Source: Faeciplasma sp900553675 (GTDB lineage: Bacteria > Bacillota > Clostridia > Oscillospirales > Ruminococcaceae). From it: a DNA stretch of 64,000 nucleotides. Shown in pieces: positions 1 through 8,099 of the stretch (position 1 is the first letter of the stretch; every line of letters starts with the position of its first letter). The translations under genes and the position numbers were made by a program. The DNA is taken from assembly GCA_958428235.1 (NCBI GenBank), contig CAUAFG010000011.1, positions 16,673-80,672 of the forward strand. The letters are read 5' to 3'. The notes below the pieces were generated by a model. It was not told where the DNA came from, did not search any database, and saw only the letters and a program-made list of their open reading frames with translations.

Positions 1-747
1 AGCGCCGATAAGATCCTGCCTTTCGCAGATGGAAAGGTGATATTCAACCCACTTTTCAAAGGTTTCCTTGTCCATACCATCGACCAATTCCCGCATATAA
101 TTAGTAGCGCCGTCCGATGCGACAAGCTTGATTCTGTCTACAGGAACAGCACTGTCAAGCTCCGCGATTTCCTCGGTGCGGATAAGCTCGAATATCTCCG
201 AGGGCTCGCTTATGCAGTGCCAGTCGTCGGTGAGCATGTTGTTATCAAATACTTTTTTAAGATTATCCCGCGCAAAGACATACTGAATAATCGTCGGCTC
301 ATTCATGCAGTAGGCGACAAGGATGTATCCTTTAGGCTTTGTAACCCGAACCGCCTCGGAAAGTGCAAGTAGCTTTTCCTCTTTTGTATACAGATGATAC
401 ATCGGACCCAAAAGCAGGGTCAAATCAAAGGAATCATCCTCCAAAAAGGACAGATTCACCGCGTTTCCCTGCAAAACGGTGATGCTTTCGGAGCCGTCAA
501 GCTTGCTTTTGAGTATTTCTATGTTATGCTCTATCAGCTCGACAGCCGTAACCGCATAGCCCTCCTTAGCCAAAGCGACGCTGTATCTGCCCGTGCCCGC
601 GCCAATTTCAAGGATAGAACCGCCGCTGAAGCCCGCCAGACATTTGTGTATGTATTTCTGAGTGGTGATGTATTCCACCTGACCGTGCTGCGATAAAAGC
701 CTGCCGTCCTCGTTGTAGCTGTTGTAGTAGCTTTCCAAAAAGTCCAT
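1..747 (-). CDS. Class I SAM-dependent methyltransferase, 3' end cut by window edge
   Basis: The frame is open from an ATG at 747 to the left edge, so the C-terminus lies outside the window. The start has a good site (AAAGGAGAG) about 8 bases upstream. The glycine-rich SAM-binding loop ILEIGAGTGRYS lies near residues 43-54, followed by an acidic strand end (TAVELIEHN) and a motif IV-like stretch, FDLTLLLGPMYHLY. This is the methyltransferase type 11/25 fold that acts on small molecules or unknown substrates. The substrate cannot be read from the sequence. The fold is clear; the specific role is not. Confidence 0.8.
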   Translation of the reverse strand, partial: MDFLESYYNSYNEDGRLLSQHGQVEYITTQKYIHKCLAGFSGGSILEIGAGTGRYSVALAKEGYAVTAVELIEHNIEILKSKLDGSESITVLQGNAVNLSFLEDDSFDLTLLLGPMYHLYTKEEKLLALSEAVRVTKPKGYILVAYCMNEPTIIQYVFARDNLKKVFDNNMLTDDWHCISEPSEIFELIRTEEIAELDSAVPVDRIKLVASDGATNYMRELVDGMDKETFEKWVEYHLSICERQDLIGA

Positions 748-837
748 GGGGATTCTCTCCTTTGATTATAGTTTCGCGCGGGTTGTAGATATGTTATCAT
801 ATGAGTATATTTTTGTCAACGGGTTTGCATGGAAAAT

Positions 838-1006
838 AAAAAATGCCGCGATAGCGGCGAAAATCAGGCGAAGCCGGTGGCAAAGAATCCATCGCCGTAA
901 GGCGATACCTCCACTTTTCTCTCTTCTCTCTTATCTTTTATCTGGAAAAGCCATCAAGACATAGCAGAGAAAAGAGAAGAGAGAAGAGATAAAAGAGAAA
1001 AGTACA
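838..1006. repeat. GA/CT-rich dispersed repeat, copy 1 (with stem-loops)
   Basis: A C/T-rich run (890-945) and a G/A-rich run (965-1003) are near-complementary and can fold on each other around a short centre (TATCTGGAAAAGCC). On the outer side lie small stem-loops such as ATCGCCGTAAGGCGAT and GCCGCGATAGCGGC. Related blocks occur near 14990, 36423 and 63063. The copy at 63063 is in the opposite orientation and matches along most of its length, including the centre. No protein is supported here. Confidence 0.75.
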
Positions 1007-1041
1007 AAAAGAAAAACCACCTTATCGGTGGCTTTTCTTTT
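1007..1041 (-). terminator. Terminator of the tRNA-Met/tRNA-Glu unit
   Basis: Read on the minus strand after tRNA-Glu, AAAAAGAAAAGCCACC pairs with GGTGGTTTTTCTTTTT around a short loop and ends in a T-rich run. This is a typical intrinsic terminator directly after the CCA end. Confidence 0.8.
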
Positions 1042-1116
1042 TGGTGACCCGTACGAGAATCGAACTCATGTTTCCGCCGTGAAAGGGCGGTGTCTTAGCC
1101 GCTTGACCAACGGGCC
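1042..1116 (-). tRNA. tRNA-Glu (TTC)
   Basis: A complete cloverleaf is visible. Acceptor strand GGCCCGT pairs with ACGGGTC, the anticodon loop is CTTTCAC with anticodon TTC, the T loop is GTTCGATTC, and the 3' end is encoded as ACCA. It lies two bases downstream of tRNA-Met in the same transcript. Confidence 0.95.
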
Positions 1117-1118
1117 GG

Positions 1119-1195
1119 TGGTGGCTGTAACTGGATTTGAACCGGTGACACTTCGGGTATGAACCGAATGCTCTAGCCAACTGAGCTATACAGCC
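1119..1195 (-). tRNA. tRNA-Met (CAT, elongator type)
   Basis: The acceptor GGCTGTA pairs with TACAGCC, the anticodon stem-loop is CGGTTCATACCCG with CAT, and CCA is encoded. The perfectly paired first base pair and the anticodon arm resemble elongator Met rather than initiator tRNA. A lysidine-modified Ile2 tRNA is the alternative for a CAT anticodon but is less likely. Confidence 0.92.
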
Positions 1196-1216
1196 GTTTC
1201 GTTATGAGACTTACTT

Positions 1217-1245
1217 ATTATAGATAAAAGTTAGCGATTTGTCAA
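1217..1245 (-). promoter_or_regulatory. Promoter of the tRNA-Met/tRNA-Glu unit
   Basis: On the minus strand, TTGACA (1245-1240) and TATAAT (1222-1217) are separated by 17 bases. This is a full consensus housekeeping promoter, with the -10 about 22 bases before tRNA-Met. Confidence 0.85.
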
Positions 1246-1297
1246 GCCCTTTTTGAAAATTTTTTTGAAAAAACTTCGGATATTGAGCATTTCCCGC

Positions 1298-1327
1298 TTG
1301 ACAATTGCCTTTTATCGGCATTATAAT
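1298..1327 (+). promoter_or_regulatory. Promoter of the XpaC/TelA-like operon
   Basis: TTGACA (1298-1303) and TATAAT (1322-1327) lie 18 bases apart. They sit about 125 bases before the ATG at 1452, leaving a leader of roughly 115 bases. Confidence 0.75.
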
Positions 1328-1451
1328 ATATAATGCTGAGTTATAAGTTCGGCAGGTAAATACGGAATCAGTATTACAATACAGGGAAATATATTTGTAG
1401 CTGCCAAAGCCAAAGCTGCTGCGGCGGATATGAAAGGATATAATAATTACT

Positions 1452-2816
1452 ATGAGCGTAAACAGTTCAAATAAAGACTGGAGCGATATCGGAAAGGACA
1501 TCCGCAGCGCGGTTTCCGACTCTCTGCGCACCGGCGATTTCTCCGAGTTCGGAGAGAGCATCAGCGACGCCGTTTCGGACGTTATCGACGGTATTGCCGG
1601 TATCTTCGGCGCGGAATACATCCCGCCGAAAAACGCTTCAAGCCAAGGGTCGGAAGCGAATACCAATAAAAATACGGATACGAATACAAGCACGTCCGCT
1701 GCGCCCAAAAAACCGTCTGCCGGAGCAGGAGAGACCTATACCGACAGGTGGATAAGGGAGAATGGCGAACAGCGAGCGGCAGCCGCAAAGGAAAACGAGC
1801 TTGCGCGCGTTCAGCAGAAAAAAACCATAATCCCGTTTAACCGCATAGGCAACGTTTCCGGAACCCTTATGCAGGTGTTCGGAGGAATAGGAATCGGCAT
1901 TTTTACGGCGATGTTTCTGGTGCTTAAGCTTGCCTCGGCGGTGACTGAATTTGCTTTGTTCGGCGGAGTAGGCACTGTATGCCTTGTCGGTGCGATATTG
2001 TCGCTGCTGGCGGTGATATCCGGCAAAAACAAGAAAAAGCGGCTTGCAAGGGCTGAAAGATACGCAAGGATCTGCGGCAAAAACCGCTACTGCAACATCG
2101 ACGAGCTTGCAATGCACGTAAACTCCACCCCCAAGCTGGTTTTAAAAGAGGTTAAAAAGCTTCTTCGCATAGGCTACTATCCGCAGGGACATCTCGACAA
2201 AAGCGGCACCTGCTTAATGCTTGACGATAAGATATATAACGAATACCTTGCCATGGAAAAGGTGCGCATGGCGGCTCTGCCCGACAAATCGGCTGATAAA
2301 AAGAGCGTTACCGCAGCCGAGCCTGCGACTAAGAACGCTAAGGAGAAATCCGAGCTCGACGAAATGATAACCCAGGGCATGGACTGTATTGCCAAGCTTC
2401 GTGAGATGAACGACAATATCCCCGGCGAGGAGATATCCTTAAAGCTGTTCCGCCTTGAAAATCTTTTGCGGGACATATTCGACCGCTTAAAGGAGCATCC
2501 CGAACAGCGCGAGAAGATGAAAAAGTTTATGGATTACTATCTGCCCGTAACCTTAAAGCTGGTTGGGGCATATGAGGAGTTTGATTCTCTGAGCGTTCAG
2601 GGAGACGATATCGTCGAAGCCAAAAACGAGATAGAAAAAACCCTGGACACCATCAACAACGCCTTCGGAGAGCTTTTAGAAAGGCTTTTCAGAGATACAG
2701 CCTTCGACGTTACAACCGACGCTCAGGTTTTGCAAACCATGCTCGCCAAGGACGGTCTTACCAAAACAAGTCAGTTTGACAAAAAAATAAATAATTCACA
2801 GGAGGAAGCGCAATGA
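1452..2816 (+). CDS. XpaC-like membrane protein (5-bromo-4-chloroindolyl phosphate hydrolysis family)
   Basis: 454 residues. Residues 1-60 are acidic and helical with a repeating D-x-x-S/D-x-x pattern. A Thr/Ser/Asn linker follows, then two hydrophobic segments (about 139-165 and 170-192) ending in a basic GKNKKKR stop. Next is a small winged-helix-like stretch (ICGKNRYCNIDELAMHVN, about 209-270) and a C-terminal helical domain (about 290-440) of the XpaC type. The stop overlaps the next gene by four bases (ATGA), and that gene is TelA-like; the same pair occurs as xpaC-yaaN in Bacillus. The biochemical role of XpaC is unsettled: the name comes from an indicator phenotype. Family assignment rests on the C-terminus and the neighbour. 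Confidence 0.7.
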   Translation: MSVNSSNKDWSDIGKDIRSAVSDSLRTGDFSEFGESISDAVSDVIDGIAGIFGAEYIPPKNASSQGSEANTNKNTDTNTSTSAAPKKPSAGAGETYTDRWIRENGEQRAAAAKENELARVQQKKTIIPFNRIGNVSGTLMQVFGGIGIGIFTAMFLVLKLASAVTEFALFGGVGTVCLVGAILSLLAVISGKNKKKRLARAERYARICGKNRYCNIDELAMHVNSTPKLVLKEVKKLLRIGYYPQGHLDKSGTCLMLDDKIYNEYLAMEKVRMAALPDKSADKKSVTAAEPATKNAKEKSELDEMITQGMDCIAKLREMNDNIPGEEISLKLFRLENLLRDIFDRLKEHPEQREKMKKFMDYYLPVTLKLVGAYEEFDSLSVQGDDIVEAKNEIEKTLDTINNAFGELLERLFRDTAFDVTTDAQVLQTMLAKDGLTKTSQFDKKINNSQEEAQ

Positions 2817-3982
2817 CCAATTTAGACGATATGTTGAATCAGACTCCAACCCTCACGCTTGAGGGTATAGAGCTGGAAAAGCAGGAAGCGGAAGAGGTTA
2901 AAAACGCCGTTATGGCTCCCGAAGCCGTTGCCAAGGCTGTTGTTGAAAACATGAAGGCAGACCTCACGCCGGAGGAGCAGAAGATGGTTGACGATTTTGC
3001 TACTCAGATCGACATAACCAACACCCAGCAGATTTTGCAGTATGGCGCGGGCTGTCAGAAGAAGATTGCCGACTTTTCCGAAACCGCCCTTACAAACGTC
3101 CGCACCAAGGACATGGGCGAAATCGGCGATATGCTGGTAGACGTTGTCGGAGAGCTTAAAGAGTTTAACGACGATGAGGAGTCCAAGGGCTTTTTGGGCT
3201 TCTTCAAAAAGAACGCCAACAAGCTTTCAAGCTTTAAGGCAAAGTATGACAAAGCCGAGGTCAACGTTTCAAGAATAAGCGGCGCTCTTGAAGAGCATCA
3301 GGTCACCCTTTTAAAGGATATTGCAATGCTCGACAAGCTTTACGATATCAACCTCAACTACTTCAAGGAGCTTTCCATGTACATTCTCGCCGGAAAGCAG
3401 AAGCTTAAGGTTGCGCAGGAGGAAGAGCTGCCCAAGTTTATAGAAAAGGCAGAAAAGAGCGGTCTGCCCGAAGACGCTCAGTTTGCCCGCGATTTCTCCG
3501 AGATGTGCTCGCGCTTTGAAAAGAAGATTCACGATTTAGAGCTTACAAGAATGGTATCGCTTCAGATGGCTCCCCAGATCCGCATGATTCAGAACAACAA
3601 CGTTGTTATGAGCGACAAGATTCAGTCAACGCTTGTAAACACCATTCCTCTTTGGAAGAGCCAGATGGTTATTGCAATAGGTCTGAGCCATTCAACCGAA
3701 GCTGCCGCCGCTCAGAGAGCCGTCAGCGATGTCACCAATGAAATGCTCAAGAAAAACGCCGACGCTTTAAAGCTTGCCACTGTTGAGACTGTCAAGGAGA
3801 GCGAGCGCGGCATAGTCGATATAGAAGCTCTTAAGGCTACCAACCAGACCCTTATATCCACTCTTGATGAGGTTATGAAGATTCAGAAGGACGGCAAGGA
3901 AAAGAGAGTTGCCGCCGAAGCCGAGCTTTCTCGCATTGAAAATGAGATGAAGCAGAAGCTGTTGGAGATTAGTCAGCAGTAA
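2813..3982 (+). CDS. TelA/YaaN family (toxic anion resistance) protein
   Basis: 389 residues, mostly charged helix and predicted coiled coil, with no signal peptide or membrane segment. The pattern fits the TelA family: an N-terminal acidic part, LLKDIAMLDKLYDINLNYFKEL near the middle, then PQIRMIQNNNVVMSDKIQ and the closing LISTLDEVMKIQ helix. Family members are linked to tellurite, antibiotic or cell-envelope stress, but a molecular mechanism is not established. The start is translationally coupled to the XpaC-like gene and has GGAGGAAG upstream. A strong terminator follows at 4006. Confidence 0.85.
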   Translation: MTNLDDMLNQTPTLTLEGIELEKQEAEEVKNAVMAPEAVAKAVVENMKADLTPEEQKMVDDFATQIDITNTQQILQYGAGCQKKIADFSETALTNVRTKDMGEIGDMLVDVVGELKEFNDDEESKGFLGFFKKNANKLSSFKAKYDKAEVNVSRISGALEEHQVTLLKDIAMLDKLYDINLNYFKELSMYILAGKQKLKVAQEEELPKFIEKAEKSGLPEDAQFARDFSEMCSRFEKKIHDLELTRMVSLQMAPQIRMIQNNNVVMSDKIQSTLVNTIPLWKSQMVIAIGLSHSTEAAAAQRAVSDVTNEMLKKNADALKLATVETVKESERGIVDIEALKATNQTLISTLDEVMKIQKDGKEKRVAAEAELSRIENEMKQKLLEISQQ

Positions 3983-4005
3983 AATATTACTTTCCATAAA
4001 GTTTT

Positions 4006-4050
4006 CGCCGCACCTGTCGGGAGGGTTCTCCTGATGGGTGCGGCGGATTT
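4006..4050 (+). terminator. Terminator after the TelA-like gene
   Basis: The stem CGCCGCACC/GGTGCGGCG (4006-4014 with 4037-4045) is followed by GATTTTATTATT. It separates the TelA operon from the convergent restriction locus. Confidence 0.7.
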
Positions 4051-4068
4051 TATTATTGGGATTACAAA

Positions 4069-5031
4069 TTAATTCCACTGACAAGAAATAAATATGATAT
4101 CTGTTGGCATACCTTCAAATTCAATGTCAAATTTCAGTGATGTCTCCACCTTGGTTGAAGCATTATGTATTCTAAAGCTGAATTGCCAGCCGTTGTTTAA
4201 ATATAGCTCTACTGTATTAGCACTATTTTTCTTAAACTTAATAGCCACAAGCTCATCAGGCAGTTCAGCTATCGGGATATTAATGCTTGGCTTTTTTGTA
4301 CGAGAAGGTTTATTTAATGTACCTCTCAGATTAAATGATTGTATTTTGGTGGTTTTATTTGAATCAATAGAAATTACTTTATAAAAGTCGTATTCGCCCA
4401 ATAAATACTCTACCATACGGCGCGGAAATGAAGGGTCAACACTGTTGGCTCTTTTTATTTCCTCCATAAAAGCATTAAGCAGAGGTATATATACATCTTT
4501 GTCCTTGCCGGGCAGGTCAGACCAATCAGATTTATTATTTTTCTCACCCTTTAGATAATCGAAAATCGGAGATACTGCGTTCCAGTAAGTTTCAGAGCAT
4601 GGAATGCCATACCATTTAGCTCCAAAATCAATGGAAGGACTTAATCGGGAATGTTTTACGGCAAAGTGGTTGTGCTTAACGCTAAGACCTATTTCCCAAC
4701 CGCTTTCACCTCGGATGATAAGGATGTCTCTAACGTCGCCCTTTTCGCCTTCTTTGTCTTTTTGTATCTTTAATACAATTATTTCGCTGTCGTTTTCAAC
4801 CATAATCGGTTCAAGACCGGCGAGCTTCTCGGTCATCGCATTAGCTGCTTTCATAAGTGTTTCTTGAAAACTATTATCAGTATGATTTCATGCTTTTTCA
4901 GCAGCTTCAAAGCTCGAGTTTTTTACAAAAACAACCTTATCTTTTCCTCTGTATTTTGCAATAGTTTCAACTAAAGCTAATAAGCAAGCCATTTCAAAAG
5001 CCCTGCCTTGGTCGTTGCTTTTTGAACTCAT
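4069..5031 (-). pseudogene. HaeIII-type restriction endonuclease gene with an in-frame TGA at codon 48
   Basis: Reading from an ATG at 5031, the frame runs 47 codons (MSSKSNDQGRAFEMAC...) to a TGA at 4890-4888 in the context EKA-stop-NHTDN. It then continues in the same frame for 272 more codons to the stop at 4069. With the stop read through, the product is about 320 residues, the size of HaeIII-type enzymes, and it follows a methylase strongly resembling M.HaeIII. The ATG overlaps the methylase stop as TAATG, so the genes were translationally coupled. TGA is a normal stop in this genome, so the full protein should not be made. An internal start at 4854 could give a form lacking the first 59 residues. 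One TGG-to-TGA change would explain the stop. A sequencing error is possible. The endonuclease assignment rests on recollection of the family and on context. Confidence 0.75.
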
Positions 5032-6029
5032 TATTTTGTCTCCTCTAAGGTTTGTTTTATTGCTACTGCGATTTCGTATGCCAGATTAACCGGAACGGCG
5101 TTGCCTATCATTTTGTAAGCGTCATTAGTGTTGGTGTAGATGAACTTAAATGTATCCGGAAAGCCTTGGATTCTGGCGATCTCACGGATTGTCATTCGTC
5201 TGTACAAATGCTCTTGTCCTTCTGCAAAACGGCAGTCGTCTTTTCCGCACTTTATCATTTTTGGCGCCTGTGGATGCAGCTGACATTGACGACCAGAAGC
5301 TTGTACGGTAAATGCCTGATCGTCCCATGATTTTACTCTGTTACGACTCATAAAAATAGGGGAATATGCGCCAACAAAGTATTCGTTATTATTTATAGCC
5401 TCTTCATTATGACGGTTGGATTTATCAGCCGGAACGGCAGTATACTGCAAGTCCCATATTATATCCCTTAATGTTATTTTTTTATCATCATTTAAAGTAG
5501 AACCAACCGGAAATTTGAAATCAACATTCAAGTCATTTCTGAATCCTATGTAAAAAACTCTTTTGCGTTCCTGTGCAACGCCATAATCTTTTGCGTTTAC
5601 CAATGTTATTGTTACATTGTAACCGCAATCACGAAACATCTGTAGAATGTTTTTAACGGCCTCTGAATGTCTGTTTGCAAGCATACCGCTTACATTTTCA
5701 GCCAAGAAAAATTTTGGCTGTTTTTCTTTTAGTATACGTATATAATCATAGAAAAGCTGACCTCTTGCATCTTCGATACCTCTTAATGACCCTGCTTCCG
5801 ACCATGATTGGCAGGGAGGACCGCCGATTATTCCGTCAATGTTATAAGGAAAATCTTTTTCGCTGATTTTGCGTATATCATCTTTTATTAAAACGGTTTT
5901 AGGGTGGTTGACTTCATAAGTAGACCATATAGCAGGGTCATATTCGTTTGCAACCGGAATTTCAAATCCTGCGCGCTCAAATCCAAGGTCGAGCCCACCG
6001 CAGCCGCTGAATAAGCTAATTACTGTCAT
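5031..6029 (-). CDS. DNA (cytosine-5-)-methyltransferase, M.HaeIII-like (predicted GGCC)
   Basis: 332 residues, complete. C5-methylase motifs appear in order: motif I LFSGCGGLDLGFERAG (6-21), the catalytic PCQSWSEAGS with Cys73, motif VI FFLAENVSG, motif VIII QERKRVFYIGF, the segment AFTVQASGRQCQLHPQAP, motif IX RRMTIREIARIQGFP and motif X GNAVPVNLAYEIA. The target-recognition region and overall length match M.HaeIII closely, so methylation of GGCC at the internal cytosine is the likely activity. The start has GGAGGAAAT directly upstream. With the nuclease gene interrupted it may now act as an orphan methylase. Confidence 0.9.
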   Translation of the reverse strand: MTVISLFSGCGGLDLGFERAGFEIPVANEYDPAIWSTYEVNHPKTVLIKDDIRKISEKDFPYNIDGIIGGPPCQSWSEAGSLRGIEDARGQLFYDYIRILKEKQPKFFLAENVSGMLANRHSEAVKNILQMFRDCGYNVTITLVNAKDYGVAQERKRVFYIGFRNDLNVDFKFPVGSTLNDDKKITLRDIIWDLQYTAVPADKSNRHNEEAINNNEYFVGAYSPIFMSRNRVKSWDDQAFTVQASGRQCQLHPQAPKMIKCGKDDCRFAEGQEHLYRRMTIREIARIQGFPDTFKFIYTNTNDAYKMIGNAVPVNLAYEIAVAIKQTLEETK

Positions 6030-6099
6030 ATTTCCTCCATAAAAATATTTATATGATTAAACGTAACAATCTGCCATAATGTAAACGCGGAGATGTATT

Positions 6100-7578
6100 T
6101 TACTCCGGATTCTCCGAAAAATAAAGGTCAAAACCGTTCTTATCAAAAAAGTTCAGCGCCTTATCCAGCTTTAACCCGTAAATGCGGTGCTTCACCTTTG
6201 CATCTGATGCGGTATAGATTATCGCCGTGCAGGTTCCCGACATATGCTGCGGAATGCTCTGCCTTATTACCACCTTGGTTATCCTGCTTTTCGGCGCGAT
6301 AACGGTGTGGAAGCCGTAAAGTCTTGCATAGCTCATGATTATGTGACCGTCGGTCATGCCGATGCCCGTTATGAACAGCGACAGCGTTTTTACAACCGCA
6401 AGCCATATCGCGGGTATCTCCGCGATGACCACTGCCGTAACTGCAACAGAATGCCACGAGGGCAGGAAAGTCTCGACCGCCCAGAACGCCGCAAGCGGCA
6501 CCAGCGCCCATACTATCGACCAGAAGTAAAAGCCACCGTAGCCACGCGGAGTGGGGCGCAGCTGTATTTTGGGATGCGGATAGTCGGGGAAGACCTCCGA
6601 AATAGTGCCGTTAATCTCCTTGGCGGTGGTTATCGGCATTATCACCGAAAGCTCCGAGCGACCGGTGGAGCCGTAGCCCGAGCAGTGGCAGTGCAGGCTG
6701 GAGATATTGAACACCTTTGCAACGAAATTCTGCTTTAAGTCGATATAATTTACCCTGTTCAGCGAGATTATGTGCCGGTTTTTGGCAAAAAGTCCGCTTT
6801 TGATATATATAGCGTCGGGGCATTTGGTTAGGATATAGTCCCAGAAGTAAAATATGTTTGTCACAAACGAGATAAGCCAGCTTACAATAATTACTATCGA
6901 TATACCCGCTGCAATCGGCGGGACGATTTTTGCCGCACGGTTGGCAAATTCACTAAGGGTGTCGAGGATAAGCCTTGCCTCAACCTCTCGGTCAAATACC
7001 TGCCAAGTCTCCACTATAAATGCAACCGCAACAGCAGCCCCCGAAAGGGAAGAGGAGGCTATTATCGAAAAGATAAACAGCCGCAGCTTGTTCGGCGAGA
7101 TGGAATAGTTAAGGCTTTTAACGCGGGTGTTTTTCATCGAGGCATAAAGCCTGTCGGCGTCCGAACGCTTCATTACAAGAGTGATGTCTGCCTTGTCGAA
7201 AATTCCGGCGTTTGTGGCGATATATACCTTTGCTGCGCCCACCATTTTGTAAAATAGATTCTGTTTTATACTCAGCGTAGAAATTTCACTGTAGAAAACG
7301 GTGTCCTCGGTGACGGCGATAATCCCTTTTCTTACGATGATCCGCTCCGAGTTGAATTTATATGTCACGCTCATAAGCCGTATCCATGCAAAGGCTATTA
7401 TCGCCGCTAAAACGATAAGGTCGAGCCACGTACCCCGAATCCAGACCTTGAAGGCGTCAACGTTGAACGAAAGTGAATAAAGGCTTCTTATAAGAGGGAT
7501 TATAAGAAGCCAGAAATAGCGGGTGGTGTAGGAAAACAGCTTGATAAAATGCTGCTGTCCGGTGCGTTCGCCTGACAT
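6100..7578 (-). CDS. Bacterial PH-domain (bPH2) membrane protein, YdbT-like
   Basis: 492 residues. Hydrophobic pairs lie near residues 15-60, about 175-200, 225-250 and 350-400. Each pair is followed by a beta-rich bPH2 block, for example YKFNSERIIVRKGIIAVTEDTVFYSEIS, YILTKCPDAIYIKSGLF and the third near the C-terminus, a layout of three membrane/PH units. It lies just downstream of a second, shorter bPH2 protein, as ydbS-ydbT do in Bacillus. That operon contributes to resistance against envelope-active peptides in Bacillus; the role here is inferred. The start follows a G-rich site. Confidence 0.8.
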   Translation of the reverse strand: MSGERTGQQHFIKLFSYTTRYFWLLIIPLIRSLYSLSFNVDAFKVWIRGTWLDLIVLAAIIAFAWIRLMSVTYKFNSERIIVRKGIIAVTEDTVFYSEISTLSIKQNLFYKMVGAAKVYIATNAGIFDKADITLVMKRSDADRLYASMKNTRVKSLNYSISPNKLRLFIFSIIASSSLSGAAVAVAFIVETWQVFDREVEARLILDTLSEFANRAAKIVPPIAAGISIVIIVSWLISFVTNIFYFWDYILTKCPDAIYIKSGLFAKNRHIISLNRVNYIDLKQNFVAKVFNISSLHCHCSGYGSTGRSELSVIMPITTAKEINGTISEVFPDYPHPKIQLRPTPRGYGGFYFWSIVWALVPLAAFWAVETFLPSWHSVAVTAVVIAEIPAIWLAVVKTLSLFITGIGMTDGHIIMSYARLYGFHTVIAPKSRITKVVIRQSIPQHMSGTCTAIIYTASDAKVKHRIYGLKLDKALNFFDKNGFDLYFSENPE

Positions 7579-7623
7579 CTGAACCCCCCTTTTTGTTTAC
7601 TTGCAGTATAATCAAGTTTAAAA

Positions 7624-8064
7624 TTATCTCTCTGTTATCTTAGCGTGAAGCAGATTTGTGATATCGTCGCAGTCGGTAGTCCTTAAAAACGGAAGGATGA
7701 TGGTTCCGCCAAGTCCGCGTATCAGGATAAAATTGAATCCCGAAAAGCTGCTTAAGGGCAGGGATATCCGGGTGACATACTGCACCGCGGACATCTTCAT
7801 AAACTCGCGCTTGTAGAAAAATATGCCGGTGTGAATGGTTATTTCGGCATCCGAAATGTATATGACCGTCCTGCGGAAGTAGGAGGGCAGGACAATAAAT
7901 CCGAAAAGCACTCCCAGCGCCCAGAATAAACAAATCAGAACTATCATAAGTATTCTAAAGGAGACAAGATATATGCGTATGCCGATGGTAATAACTGCGC
8001 ATAGTGCCAAAATGGCAAGCTTTATAATGGTAAGCGCAGTGCTTTTGGGCAGATATTTCCTCAT
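7624..8064 (-). CDS. Bacterial PH-domain (bPH2) membrane protein, YdbS-like
   Basis: 146 residues with two close membrane segments (about 10-32 and 36-58). A bPH2 domain follows, beginning YFRRTVIYISDAEITIHTGIFFYKREFMKMSAVQYV and closing with GGTIILPFLRT. A clear AAAGGAG site precedes the ATG. The gap to the YdbT-like gene is 45 bases, so the two form an operon. It is divergent from the symporter gene, with only 35 bases between the starts. Confidence 0.8.
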   Translation of the reverse strand: MRKYLPKSTALTIIKLAILALCAVITIGIRIYLVSFRILMIVLICLFWALGVLFGFIVLPSYFRRTVIYISDAEITIHTGIFFYKREFMKMSAVQYVTRISLPLSSFSGFNFILIRGLGGTIILPFLRTTDCDDITNLLHAKITER

Positions 8065-8099
8065 GGCTTCTCCTTTCGTTTATTTGGGGATGATGGATA

